This document shows, one piece after another, positions 44,018-52,708 of a stretch of 64,000 nucleotides of DNA. The stretch is from Nocardia sp. CY41. Its GTDB lineage: Bacteria > Actinomycetota > Actinomycetes > Mycobacteriales > Mycobacteriaceae. The stretch covers positions 1-64,000 of the forward strand of contig NZ_VUOS01000032.1 of assembly GCF_009829325.1 (NCBI RefSeq). Direction: 5' to 3'. The notes beneath the pieces were generated by a model. The model ran no database searches. It had not been told where the DNA came from and saw only the letters and a list, made by a program, of their open reading frames with translations. A program made the position numbers and the translations under genes. Position 1 is the first letter of the stretch, and each line of letters opens with the position of its first letter.

Positions 44018-45238
44018 TCAGGTCGTGCGATACGTGCGGGCCACCAGCGCCGAGCGCAGATACCACAAGCCCGACGGCTGGGACGGGTCGAATCCGGTGA
44101 GCTGTCCGATCCGCTTGAGCCGGTAGTCCACGGTATTGGTGTGCACGTGCAGCACGCGTGCCGTGCGCTGCCGGTTGAGGTTGTTGGCGATGTGCCGTTG
44201 CAGTGTCTCCAGCAGTTCGGGGTGCGCGTCCAGTGGGTCCAGCAGCGAGCCGAGATACTCGCGGCCCGGCCCCGGTCTGGTGAGTTGGTATTCCAGCGCC
44301 AGCTCGTCGAAGCGGTAGAGCCCGGCCACGGCCTGCAATCGCTGCACCATGTCGAGCAGTTCGTGGGCTTGGTCGGCGGCGGTGGGGATCTTCTCGGGCG
44401 TCGCCTCGACCATGGTCGCGGTGACGCCCACCTGCGCGGCATGCGACAGCTGGGTGACCAGCATGTCCAGCTGCTCGTTGTCCAGGTGGCCGGACGGGAT
44501 GAGGACCGTGCCGCCGTCCACGCTCAGCAGCGACAGCGCGGCCTCGCCGCAGCGCGTGGCGAGCTCGGCCTGGACCCGGCGCAGTTTCCGGCGGGCGACG
44601 ACCTTGCCGTCCACCATCGGGTTGCGTTCCTCGCGATGCGGCGGAATCGCCACGGCCAGAACAACATACGAGGACGCGATGGCGATGCCGCATTCGCGGG
44701 CCATGGTGGAGGTGCTGTGGCCGCCCAATAGCGCGGAGGTCAGCGTGTGCACGGCGGTGTGGTGCTCGCTGACCACCGCGCGCAACTCCCGGACGTAGGC
44801 CATCGAGACCGCCGAGTTGATCATGTCGAGCATCTCGACGACCATCTTTGCGCCGTCGACGAGGTCGTCGTAGTCCTTCATCGTCGCGTCGGACACCACC
44901 AGTTCGAGGCCCATCTTGAAGCCTTCGTGGATCGAGTGGTGGATGGTGTCGATCGGCACCCCCTCGCGCGCCCATCCCGCGGCGGCGTCGCCGAGCCGTT
45001 GGAGTTTCTCCGGGAGGTCCTTTCCGTCGAGCATGCTCACCGCCAGTTCCAGGCAGACCCGGGTGATGGTGGTGACGTCTCCGGCGATCGCGTCACCCGG
45101 TAGGGTGCCGCAGGGGATGACGTTCTCGACGAAGTGCCCGACCATCTGACGCGATAGTCCGCGAACGTCCTTCAGCGGGGACGACATCGGCTTCCCCGAC
45201 AGGCTCAGGCTCTGCCGGGCCGAACTGTCGACGGACAT
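44018..45238 (-). CDS. PucR/CdaR-type transcriptional regulator
   Basis: A 406-residue protein. The N-terminal 180 residues are helical (a RsbRD-like sensory region: SRQMVGHFVENVIPCGTLPG, then TIHHSIHEGFKMGLELV). The middle is a GGDEF-like PucR linker, and residues about 345-400 are the PucR helix-turn-helix (ARVLHVHTNTVDYRLKRIGQLTG). These regulators often control neighbouring catabolic genes; the amidase just downstream on the same strand is a candidate. The ATG at 45238 follows GGAAGGGAG and is preferred to the earlier Met at 45277. A LacI-type palindrome lies 119 bp upstream. Confidence 0.85.
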   Translation of the reverse strand: MSVDSSARQSLSLSGKPMSSPLKDVRGLSRQMVGHFVENVIPCGTLPGDAIAGDVTTITRVCLELAVSMLDGKDLPEKLQRLGDAAAGWAREGVPIDTIHHSIHEGFKMGLELVVSDATMKDYDDLVDGAKMVVEMLDMINSAVSMAYVRELRAVVSEHHTAVHTLTSALLGGHSTSTMARECGIAIASSYVVLAVAIPPHREERNPMVDGKVVARRKLRRVQAELATRCGEAALSLLSVDGGTVLIPSGHLDNEQLDMLVTQLSHAAQVGVTATMVEATPEKIPTAADQAHELLDMVQRLQAVAGLYRFDELALEYQLTRPGPGREYLGSLLDPLDAHPELLETLQRHIANNLNRQRTARVLHVHTNTVDYRLKRIGQLTGFDPSQPSGLWYLRSALVARTYRTT

Positions 45239-45621
45239 TGGCGACTCCCTTCCGCCCACGATTGCTGTGCAGCGCATTCACACTAATCGGTCGATCTCTT
45301 TCGCGGACCCGATCGACGGGTTCTGTGAGAGCAGGTGAGAGCGGTCGAGACGCGCTTGTGAGCGCTCACAGCAGCTGGACATGTGACCGGTTTCTGGGCG
45401 GTCGGCACACCGCGAGGTCGGAGTCACCGGCCTGGCGTTCCGGGGCCGGTTCGTTGTTGCCGCGAGGCGCGGGCGACATGCCGGTAGGATCACCCGCGCC
45501 GGCCATGGCCATGTAACCAGGGTCTTGTCCGGCACGTGTCGTGTCCCGGATGGTGTGCAGTGCCCGTCCGCCGCGCACGCCACGGCGGAAGGCAGTGATG
45601 GCGCGACGATAGGGGCAGGCG
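45239..45621. promoter_or_regulatory. Divergent 383-bp region with a lac-type palindrome
   Basis: No gene is supported here. At 45357-45370, TGTGAGCGCTCACA is a perfect 14-bp palindrome, preceded by T and identical to the core of the symmetric lac operator. TGTGAGAGC (about 45323) and GGTGAGAGC just upstream look like degenerate half-sites. LacI- or GntR-type regulators use such sites; none is encoded in the window. Confidence 0.6.
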
Positions 45622-46098
45622 ATGGCACCGGCTCTGAGATGTCTTGTCTGGGAATTGGACAACACCTTGTGGGACGGCGCCGTGTGCGACGCGACCGTCG
45701 GCGCGTTGCGGCCGGCCGCGCTTCGGACTCTGCGCGTGCTCAGCGAGCGAGGGATCTGGCATGCCGTGGCGAGCCGCGGCGAGCGTGAGTGGACGCTGGA
45801 CAAGTTGTACCGGCACGGCGTCTACGAGATGTTCTCGGCCGTCGAGATCGGTTGGGGCCCGAAGTCTTCGGCGATCGTGCGGATCGCGCGCACGCTCGGC
45901 CTCGGCATCGACACGATCGGATTCATCGACGACGAGCCGGTGGAGCGCGCCGAGGTGGCCCGAGCGCTGCCCAACGTGCGCTGCTACGCCGCCCGCAATG
46001 CCGACGTCCTTCCGGTGCTCCCCGATTTCCGTCCCGTGTTGCGCACCGGGCCCGCCCCCACGCCGCCGCTCGGCTTCGCCCGGGTGCCCGCGCGCTGA
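45622..46098 (+). CDS. HAD-IIIC/FkbH-like phosphatase-fold protein with Glu at the nucleophile position
   Basis: A 158-residue HAD-fold protein. Motif I reads VWELDNTLWDG where the family has DLDNTLW, so the nucleophilic Asp is replaced by Glu (codon GAA). The second motif-I Asp, motif II (AVASRGE), the Lys of motif III (GPKSSAI) and the acidic pair of motif IV (FIDDEP) remain. Without the Asp nucleophile, normal phosphoaspartate chemistry is not expected, so it may be a binding protein or use altered chemistry. FkbH-type relatives load glyceryl units in natural-product pathways, but no such genes are nearby. Confidence 0.82.
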   Translation: MAPALRCLVWELDNTLWDGAVCDATVGALRPAALRTLRVLSERGIWHAVASRGEREWTLDKLYRHGVYEMFSAVEIGWGPKSSAIVRIARTLGLGIDTIGFIDDEPVERAEVARALPNVRCYAARNADVLPVLPDFRPVLRTGPAPTPPLGFARVPAR

Positions 46099-46258
46099 TC
46101 TTCCGGCGAGTACTCGACCTGCGTCGTGCCAGCGGAATCCGGCGTCGGTGCTGGGCCCATGGCCCAGGCTTCCCAACGGCGCGAGTATTCCGCCGGAGCC
46201 GTATCGTCTTGGTGGACAATACGGTGTCGATGAAATCGGGCGGCGATAGGTTGTCACC

Positions 46259-47224
46259 ATGCAGTGCTACGGCGTGACCGCCAACGATGCGGATTCGTGG
46301 ACCGCGATCGCCAACAGCTTCGTTCCGATGGACTACCGCTACGGCGATCCCGAACGCTGGTATTCGGGCCTGACGGTGCAGGAATCGGCCTCCTATCGGT
46401 TGTTGCGCTGGGAACAGCGCGGTACGAGCACCTCCTACCGCACCCGGACGAACATCCGCCGTGGTCCGTGCGACGACTTCTATTGGGTGGTGGTCCCCGA
46501 GCGGGGCGTGTACTCGGTGCGCTATCGCGGCGAGGAGACGCGAGCGCAACCCCATCAGGCGGCGGTGACCGCCCTCGACGACCTGTGCCAGATCCATATC
46601 CCGCTGTTGTCGGCCTACGCGATCCAGCTGCCCCGGGCCGAACTCGACCATCGCGCCGGACCGCTCGCCGAGCGCGGCATGACGATCGATCTGAATTCCG
46701 GACTCGGCCGGATCACTCAGGCCATGATCCGCAGCACGCACGCCGAGCAATCGAATCTGTCGGATCGCGAGTTCAACGCCGTCTGCGACCGGATCGCCGA
46801 GTTGCTGAGCCTGATGTCGCTGGGCGACACCGAACCGCAGCGTACCCACCACGCCCACGTCGTCGCGCAGATCCGGCAGTTCGTGCGAGCCAACGTCGGC
46901 CGGGGCGACGTGCGGCTGCCCGCGGTGGCGCACGCGCTGGGCTGGTCGCCTCGGCAGCTGCGCTCGGTCCTGCAACAAGCCGGCACCACCTTCCGCGACG
47001 TGCGCCGGGAGGAGGCGTTGCGCGCCGCGCGCGCTCTGCTCGAGGATCCGGCCCGGGAGGACGATCCCATCCGCGAGCTGGCGGTCCGCGCCGGATTCAC
47101 CCCGGCCTGGTTCTCCGCGGCGTTCAAGGCGCGCTTCGGCGAGACGCCGCGAGAATTCCGGCGGCGCAGATCGGCGGAGCGCGCGGAGCCGGGCGAGACG
47201 CGGGAGCCGGTGCCGTCGCCCTGA
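46259..47224 (+). CDS. AraC-family transcriptional regulator
   Basis: A 321-residue regulator. Residues about 1-180 are an AraC_binding_2-type sensory domain (WVVVPERGVYSVRYRG; AVTALDDLCQIHIP). Residues about 200-305 hold the two helix-turn-helices (DVRLPAVAHALGWSPRQLRSV; PIRELAVRAGFTPAWFSAAFK) ending in the AraC signature FGETPREFRRRR. It stands alone, transcribed toward the ECF41 gene with a 15-bp gap between stops. The target and ligand are unknown. Confidence 0.92.
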   Translation: MQCYGVTANDADSWTAIANSFVPMDYRYGDPERWYSGLTVQESASYRLLRWEQRGTSTSYRTRTNIRRGPCDDFYWVVVPERGVYSVRYRGEETRAQPHQAAVTALDDLCQIHIPLLSAYAIQLPRAELDHRAGPLAERGMTIDLNSGLGRITQAMIRSTHAEQSNLSDREFNAVCDRIAELLSLMSLGDTEPQRTHHAHVVAQIRQFVRANVGRGDVRLPAVAHALGWSPRQLRSVLQQAGTTFRDVRREEALRAARALLEDPAREDDPIRELAVRAGFTPAWFSAAFKARFGETPREFRRRRSAERAEPGETREPVPSP

Positions 47225-47239
47225 GCGGGCGCCGCGAAA

Positions 47240-48118
47240 CTACCCGGGCAGCAGTGCGATCCGGAGATCGAGCAGCCGGGACGGGTCGGCGATCACGCGG
47301 TATCCCGCCACCCGGTCGTCGCGCACCGTGACGGTGAGCGCCAGGCGCAGTCTGCCGTGCGGGGCGACCACGATGCCCGGTCGACCGTCCACCAGCGCGA
47401 GCGCCGCCACCTGCGCCCGCCGCCGCAACAGCACGGTTTCCCCGGCCACCGAGGCCGCGCCGCGCACTGTCGTGGCCACTCCGGCGGGAAGCGCGGCCGC
47501 GTCGGCCGTGCGGACCACGCCGGGTGCGAGGACTGCCAGGAGCCCCTGGAGGTCGCCGCTACGCGCCGCGCCGAGAAAGGCGTCCACGACATCCCGCTGC
47601 GCGGTGAGTGCCGGTGCGGCCGCGGCATCGACACCACGCACACGGTGGCGGGCGCGGCTGGCCAGTTTTTTGGTGGTCGGCGTCGTGCGACCGACGATCG
47701 GCCCGATCTCGTCGAACGGCACCGCGAACAGGTCGTGCAGCACGAACGCCACCCGCTCGTCGGGGCCGAGCCGGTCCAGCACCACCAGCAGCGCCCGGCC
47801 GACCGACTCGATGAGTACCGCCTCCTGCTCCGGTTCGTTCTCCTCGCCCCCGTCGTCGAGCCGGGGCGGGTGGCCGAGCGGTTCCTCGCGCCGCGCCGAC
47901 CTGGCGCGCAGTATGTCCAGGCAGATACGGGACACGACGGTGGTGAGCCAGCCCGGCAGGTTGCGTACGTCTTCGGCATCGTGGCGGGCCAGCCGCAGCC
48001 AGGTCTCCTGCACCGCGTCGTCGGCCTCGCTCGGTGAGCCGAGCATGCGGTAGGCGACCGCGTGCAGGTGGGCGCGCTGCGCCTCGAATTCGCGCACCAA
48101 GCCGTCTTCGCTGGGCAT
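47240..48118 (-). CDS. ECF41-type sigma factor (SigJ-like) with SnoaL-like extension
   Basis: A 292-residue extracytoplasmic-function sigma factor. Sigma2 (AVAYRMLGSPSEADDAVQETWLRL) and sigma4 (LGPDERVAFVLHDLFAVPFDEIG) are followed by a SnoaL-like C-terminal domain. In ECF41 factors that domain regulates activity in place of an anti-sigma factor, using a DGGG(K/R) motif and an NPDKL-like end. Here the DGGG position reads TADAAALPAG, and the end is ADPSRLLDLR. ECF41 genes typically sit next to DoxX or carboxymuconolactone-decarboxylase genes, and a DoxX gene is divergent here. Confidence 0.9.
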   Translation of the reverse strand: MPSEDGLVREFEAQRAHLHAVAYRMLGSPSEADDAVQETWLRLARHDAEDVRNLPGWLTTVVSRICLDILRARSARREEPLGHPPRLDDGGEENEPEQEAVLIESVGRALLVVLDRLGPDERVAFVLHDLFAVPFDEIGPIVGRTTPTTKKLASRARHRVRGVDAAAAPALTAQRDVVDAFLGAARSGDLQGLLAVLAPGVVRTADAAALPAGVATTVRGAASVAGETVLLRRRAQVAALALVDGRPGIVVAPHGRLRLALTVTVRDDRVAGYRVIADPSRLLDLRIALLPG

Positions 48119-48140
48119 CGGTCACCTTTCCGCTCCGGGG

Positions 48141-48160
48141 TCCGTCATCGGGATGACGGA
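48141..48160. promoter_or_regulatory. Inverted repeat between ECF41 and DoxX genes
   Basis: Arms TCCGTCATC and GATGACGGA with a 2-bp spacer pair perfectly, in the 105-bp divergent promoter region. A regulator dimer could bind here and control both genes. A TCACA...CGTC pair further along (48169-48188) recalls ECF41 promoter boxes but has the wrong spacing. Confidence 0.5.
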
Positions 48161-48223
48161 TTCGACAGCTCACAGGTGACCGGCGTCCGGACCGGGTGCG
48201 GCCACCGACGAAAGGGTATTGCC

Positions 48224-48571
48224 ATGGACATCGCCTACGTCGTCACGACGGTGCTGGCGGCCGCGGCCGCTTTCCTCGCGGCGGGCATCGACGTGGTCCG
48301 CGCCGAGTGGATGCGGACGAATATGCGCGCCTACGGGGTTCCGGAGTCGTGGCTGACGCCGTTGGCCGTCGTCAAGGCGCTCGGCGGGGCGGGGCTGCTC
48401 GCCGGTCTGGCGTTTCCGCCGATCGGTGTGGCGGCGGGGATCGGGTTGGTGCTCTACTTCGTCGGCGCGGTGCTCACCGTGGTCCGGGCACGGTTCTATA
48501 CGCACATCGGTTACCCGCTGCCCTATCTTCTGCTGGCCGCCGCCTCACTCGGGTTGTTCGTCACGTCGTGA
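48224..48571 (+). CDS. DoxX-family small membrane protein
   Basis: A 115-residue protein with four helices and a DoxX pattern: VVRAEWMRTNMRAYGVPESWL, then KALGGAGLLAGL and VLYFVGAVLTVVRARFYTHIGYP. GAAAGGG precedes the ATG at 48224. DoxX proteins are linked to redox or membrane stress, with no settled reaction. It is divergent from the ECF41 sigma gene and is the likely direct target of that factor by family precedent. Confidence 0.88.
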   Translation: MDIAYVVTTVLAAAAAFLAAGIDVVRAEWMRTNMRAYGVPESWLTPLAVVKALGGAGLLAGLAFPPIGVAAGIGLVLYFVGAVLTVVRARFYTHIGYPLPYLLLAAASLGLFVTS

Positions 48572-48920
48572 ACGCGCATCGGCAGGCGCGATGAGCGTTG
48601 CCGTCGCACACCGGCGCGGGACAGTCTCGCCATCGCGCGGGTGCAGGCGTAGCCGGTGGCCGGTGCCGGTGTCAGAACAGTTCGTCAGCCCGTATCGGCA
48701 CGTGATCTCGCGTGGCGGATGAGCGGACGTCGCCACGCGCCGTCCTGCCGCGCAGCATTCGAGGCACCTGTCGGACGCGGCGGTCCACCGCCGCAGGGCC
48801 GGCCGATGACGTCGAAGCGCGCGGCCCGGCCCGGGACGGGGTTTCCGTGGGCAGTCCGAGCCCGCTGTGCCGAGATTCCTCCGGTGCGTCGCGTGCCGAA
48901 CGGGAAGGAATGGACCGCCC
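48572..48920. other. 349-bp convergent gap, no gene recognised
   Basis: This lies between the DoxX and GMC oxidoreductase gene ends. Short open frames exist, but none has a ribosome site plus recognisable sequence. No strong terminator hairpin is obvious. Confidence 0.5.
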
Positions 48921-50507
48921 TTACCCGGCAAGGATGAACTTGGCCGCCTGCTCGCCGATGAACACCGCCGGTGCGTGCGTGTGCCCGCGGATGATGAGCG
49001 GCATCACCGAGGCGTCGGCCACTCGAAGTCCCTGCACGCCACGCACTTCCAGCCGCGGCGTGACGACGCTGGCGGCGTCGGTGCCCATGCGGCAGGTGCC
49101 GACCGGATGGTAGAGCGTGTGCGCATAGGAGTTGAGCGTCAGTTCGAGCACGGCTTCGGGTTCCGCGGGCGCCTGCGGCGGATAGATCAGCGGGCCGAGC
49201 ACCGCCTTCATCGAGGGTTCCGCGGCGATGGCGGCGCACACGCGCAGCCCGGCCATGATGGCGGCGCGGTCGGCGCCCGCGCTGTCGGACAGGTAGCGCG
49301 GATCGATCACGGGTTTGGCGGACGGGTCGGCGCCGGACAGGGCGATCCGTCCCCGGCTCTGCGGACGCAGCAGCACTGTCGCCAGGATCACGCCGTGTTC
49401 GGTCGGGTCCTGCAGTCCTTCGTAGTAGAACGGCGCGGGCGCGAAGACCAGTTCCAGATCGGGGAACTCCAGATCGGCCCGGCTGCGGATGAACCCGTAC
49501 GCCTCGCCGACATTCGAGGTGAGCATGCCGCGATGGCGGATCAGGTACGCCAGCAGCTGGCGCGGCTTCTCGGCGCCGAACAACGAATCGCCCGCGACGC
49601 TGTAGCCGAGCCCGGCGACCAGGTGGTCCTGCAGATTCGCGCCCACCTCCGGCGCGTGGTGGCGCACCTGGATGCCGTGGCGGGTCAGGTCGTCCCGGTC
49701 GCCGATGCCGGAGAGCATCAGCAGTTGCGGGCTGTTGATCGCGCCGCCGCACAACACGACCTCGCGCCGCGCGGTGACCGTGTGGGTGGCGCCGCCCCGG
49801 CGGTACTCCACGCCGACGGCGCGCGTGCCGTCGAACAGCACCCGGGTGGCCAGCGCGTCGCTGCGCACCGTGAGGTTCGGCCTGCGCAGGGCGGGCCGCA
49901 GGTAGGCGTCCGCGGTGCTCCAGCGGCGGCCGCCGCGCTGGGTGACCATGGTCTCGCTGAACCCGTCGGGCTGCGGACGGTTCGGCGGCTCGACCTGGTA
50001 GCCCGCCTCCTGGACCGCGGCCAGGTAGGCGGCGGTGAGGCCGCGCGGGCTGCGCTGGCGGGAGACGTGCAGCGGACCTTCGGTGCCCTCGTCGGGATAC
50101 TGGGCGTTCTCCACACGTTCGATGCGCCGGAACTGCTCGACGGCCGCGGCGAAGCCCCACTCCGCACCCGCCAGCAGCGCCCACTCGTCGTAATCCGCGC
50201 GGAATCCGCGCACCCACATCATGGCGTTCATCGAGGACGAGCCGCCGAACATCTTGCCGCGCGGCCAGTAGATCTCGCGGTTCTTCAGTTCCGGCTGCGG
50301 CTGCGTGAGGTAGTCCCAATCCACCTCGGAGCGGAACAGTTTCGCGAAGCCGGCGGGAATGTGCGCGAACTTGTTCTTGTCCGGCGGGCCCGCTTCCAGC
50401 AACGCCACCGTGGTGCCCGGATCGGCGCTGAGCCGATTGGCCACCACCGCGCCCGCCGATCCCGAACCGACGACGACGTAGTCCGCGGAAAGCTCACCAG
50501 GTTGCAC
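48921..50507 (-). CDS. GMC-family FAD oxidoreductase (choline-dehydrogenase-like)
   Basis: About 528 residues. The FAD-binding start is DYVVVGSGSAGAVVANRLS, GMC signature 1 is the PRGKMFGGSSSMNAMMWVRG stretch, signature 2 is GAINSPQLLMLSGIG, and the catalytic His is in LYHPVGTCRMG. It oxidises an alcohol to an aldehyde, passing electrons to a quinone or other acceptor. The GTG at 50507 is chosen because GGAG lies eight bases upstream; a GTG at 50528 is the alternative. It is downstream of the TetR gene on the same strand and could supply the aldehyde for the two ALDH enzymes. No signal peptide is seen. Confidence 0.92.
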   Translation of the reverse strand: MQPGELSADYVVVGSGSAGAVVANRLSADPGTTVALLEAGPPDKNKFAHIPAGFAKLFRSEVDWDYLTQPQPELKNREIYWPRGKMFGGSSSMNAMMWVRGFRADYDEWALLAGAEWGFAAAVEQFRRIERVENAQYPDEGTEGPLHVSRQRSPRGLTAAYLAAVQEAGYQVEPPNRPQPDGFSETMVTQRGGRRWSTADAYLRPALRRPNLTVRSDALATRVLFDGTRAVGVEYRRGGATHTVTARREVVLCGGAINSPQLLMLSGIGDRDDLTRHGIQVRHHAPEVGANLQDHLVAGLGYSVAGDSLFGAEKPRQLLAYLIRHRGMLTSNVGEAYGFIRSRADLEFPDLELVFAPAPFYYEGLQDPTEHGVILATVLLRPQSRGRIALSGADPSAKPVIDPRYLSDSAGADRAAIMAGLRVCAAIAAEPSMKAVLGPLIYPPQAPAEPEAVLELTLNSYAHTLYHPVGTCRMGTDAASVVTPRLEVRGVQGLRVADASVMPLIIRGHTHAPAVFIGEQAAKFILAG

Positions 50508-50612
50508 TTTTCCCACTCCGATCTGCACCGACTACGGCAAAGATACGAGCAAGCATGCGCCGTGCGGTCCGGTTTCGGGTAACCGGCCCGAAGTCGTCCG
50601 GCGTTGTCCGCG

Positions 50613-51191
50613 CTACCGCAGAATCAGCAGCGCCGAGGCCTCGATGCGGTCGGCGATCTCGGAGTACGACCCGTAGCCCATGCCCGCGCGCACCAGTGCG
50701 CCCGCGTAGAGCAATTCCAGCGACTCGACCACGTCCGGGTCCGGATCCGGACCGAGCGCGCGGATGATGCGCTTGCGAATCTCGGCGCCGATGCGTCCGC
50801 GCAGATGCTCCACGTCGGGGTCGCGGCCGAGCAACGCGCTGGTGACCGCGCCGGAGAGTTCCTGCTCGTCGGCCACCAGCATCGCGATGTTGCGCAGTTC
50901 GGCGACCACCCGGACGGTCGGATCCGGGTCCTCGCTGACCGGTGACGGCGATGCGACCAGCCGCCGCCAGAAGATCTCGGCGACCAGATGCTCCTTCGAC
51001 GAGAAATAGGTGTACGCCGTGGCTGTCCCGACGCCCGCCGCCGCGGCGACCATCCGGATGGTCATACCGGCGAACCCTTCCCGCGCGAGCACTTCCACCG
51101 CCGCGCGGGTCAGCTTGTCGACGGTGTCGGCCTGCTTGCCGGAGAGCCTGCGGCGGGTCGCTTCGAGAATGACGGAATCGGGTTCGGACAT
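50613..51191 (-). CDS. TetR-family regulator of the catabolic cluster
   Basis: A 192-residue TetR protein. The N-terminal helix-turn-helix spans about residues 25-65 (LTRAAVEVLAREGFAGMTIRMV, GVGTATAYTYFSSKEHLV), and the helical ligand domain follows. Its start codon lies inside a 15-bp motif (51186-51200) repeated exactly before the divergent SDR gene and partly before the ALDH gene, which suggests autorepression and control of the whole cluster. AGGA lies nine bases before the ATG. It sits between the KstD-like and GMC genes on the same strand. The inducer is probably a pathway acyl-CoA or steroid/terpenoid intermediate (inference). Confidence 0.9.
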   Translation of the reverse strand: MSEPDSVILEATRRRLSGKQADTVDKLTRAAVEVLAREGFAGMTIRMVAAAAGVGTATAYTYFSSKEHLVAEIFWRRLVASPSPVSEDPDPTVRVVAELRNIAMLVADEQELSGAVTSALLGRDPDVEHLRGRIGAEIRKRIIRALGPDPDPDVVESLELLYAGALVRAGMGYGSYSEIADRIEASALLILR

Positions 51192-51200
51192 GTGTCTGGA
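51186..51200. promoter_or_regulatory. Operator copy O1, overlapping the tetR start
   Basis: GGACATGTGTCTGGA covers the tetR start codon. The same 15 bases occur inverted at 56444-56458. The core TGTC-TG-GA(C/T) is near-palindromic. It is likely a TetR operator. Confidence 0.65.
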
Positions 51201-51224
51201 TCCTACTATGCGGACTGGAACGGT

Positions 51225-52694
51225 TCAGTTCTTGGCCGCCGCGATGCCGGCCCGGCGCCCGTAGAAACTGCCGTCGCCCAGCGACGCGCCGCTGACGTAC
51301 CCGCCCGCGCACAGGCCCGAGGTGCACCGGCCCGCCGCGAACAGTCCCGGGATCGGCTCCCCGGAGACGTGCAGCACCCGGGAGTCCAGGTCGGTGCGCA
51401 GTCCGCCCAAGGTGAAACCGGCTGTGAAGCCGCGCATGTCGAACGCCGCCACCGGTCCGCGCAGCGGCCGCACCCATTCCGGCTTCTTGCCCAGCAACGG
51501 GTCCTCGCCGTTGGCGGCGTGCAGGTTGTAGCACTCCACGGTGGCCTGCAACGCCTGGCCGGGCAGGCCCATCTCGGCTTCCAGTTCGGCGATGGTCTCC
51601 GCCGCCCAGGTGGGAGGCTGACGGAAGAACGGCGTCGAGGTCTCGGTCGTGAGCGCCTCCTCGTAGGACGCCTCGTCGATCACCAGGTACGCCTGATTGT
51701 CCTGCTGGATCAGCGTCGCCTGCCCGATCCGGCCGGGGTAGGTGTCCTCGGTGACGTAGCGCTGGCCGCGCCCGTTGACCAGGATGCCGCGGGCCAGCAG
51801 TTGCGGGTCCCCGAAGAAGGCCACCTCGGTCGCGTCCATGTGCGCCAGTTCCGCGCCGAGCGCCTGGGCCAGCCGGATGCCGATGCCGTCGTGTTCCTCG
51901 ATCGCCGCGGCGGGCCTGCCGATCAGCCGCGGTGCGTAGCCTTCGATCATCTCCTTGTGATAGGCGAAGCTGCCGGTGGCCAGCACGACGCCGCGTTCGG
52001 CGCGGATGGCGACCGGCTTGCCGTAGCGGCGGGCGAGCACGCCGACCACTCGATCGTCGTCGTCGACGATCAGCTGCGCGATCCGCATGTCGTATTCCGC
52101 GCGCACGCCCAGCGCTTGCGCGGTGTCGGCCAGCGGCTTCATCAGCATGTAGCCGCCGCCCTTCTCGCCGGTGCGCTTGTCGGCCATCTGCGGGACATGG
52201 CCGCGCGGAGCGGGTTTCGCGATCGCGTTGAACGGCGCGGCGTTCTCGCCGCCGGAGTACATCAGTCCTTCGTCGTGCGGCGGCTCCCACCCCGGCTCGC
52301 CCCAGAACGCCTCGCGGAACGGCACGCCGCAGGACACCAGCCAGGTGAAGTGCTCGACGCTGCCGCGGCAGTAGTCGGCGATCTTCGCCTTGTCCACGCC
52401 GGGGCCGAGCGCGGCGAGCAGGAAGGTCTCCATGTTCTCGGGCGTGTCCTCGAAGCCGAGGGCCTGCTGCAGCGGTGTGCCGCCGCCCAGGTAGATGAAG
52501 CCGCCCGCCAGGGCGGCGGCGCCGCCCCAGCCGCCGGTGCGCTCCAGGACCAGCACGTCCGCACCGGCGCGGGCGGCCTCGATGGCGGCGCACACCCCGG
52601 CGATGCCGTATCCGGCGACGACGACGTCGGCCCGGTGATCCCAGGTCTCTACCCGGCTCGCGCGCAAGGGACGAATGGTGGTGGCGTCGGACAT
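51225..52694 (-). CDS. FAD-dependent oxidoreductase (fumarate reductase/KstD family)
   Basis: A 489-residue flavoprotein. The dinucleotide-binding start is VVVAGYGIAGVCAAIEAA with G28-x-G30-x-x-G33 and the ribose-binding Glu51. GGWGGAAALAGGFIYLGGG and the C-terminal CTSGLCAGGYVSGASLGDGS block are typical of 3-ketosteroid dehydrogenase/fumarate-reductase-like enzymes. It introduces or reduces a double bond next to a ketone. KstD proper is about 510-570 residues with a Tyr pair I cannot confirm here, so the steroid assignment is tentative. GAAGGA lies nine bases before the ATG at 52694. Confidence 0.87.
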   Translation of the reverse strand: MSDATTIRPLRASRVETWDHRADVVVAGYGIAGVCAAIEAARAGADVLVLERTGGWGGAAALAGGFIYLGGGTPLQQALGFEDTPENMETFLLAALGPGVDKAKIADYCRGSVEHFTWLVSCGVPFREAFWGEPGWEPPHDEGLMYSGGENAAPFNAIAKPAPRGHVPQMADKRTGEKGGGYMLMKPLADTAQALGVRAEYDMRIAQLIVDDDDRVVGVLARRYGKPVAIRAERGVVLATGSFAYHKEMIEGYAPRLIGRPAAAIEEHDGIGIRLAQALGAELAHMDATEVAFFGDPQLLARGILVNGRGQRYVTEDTYPGRIGQATLIQQDNQAYLVIDEASYEEALTTETSTPFFRQPPTWAAETIAELEAEMGLPGQALQATVECYNLHAANGEDPLLGKKPEWVRPLRGPVAAFDMRGFTAGFTLGGLRTDLDSRVLHVSGEPIPGLFAAGRCTSGLCAGGYVSGASLGDGSFYGRRAGIAAAKN

Positions 52695-52708
52695 GGTCAA
52701 CGAATCCT

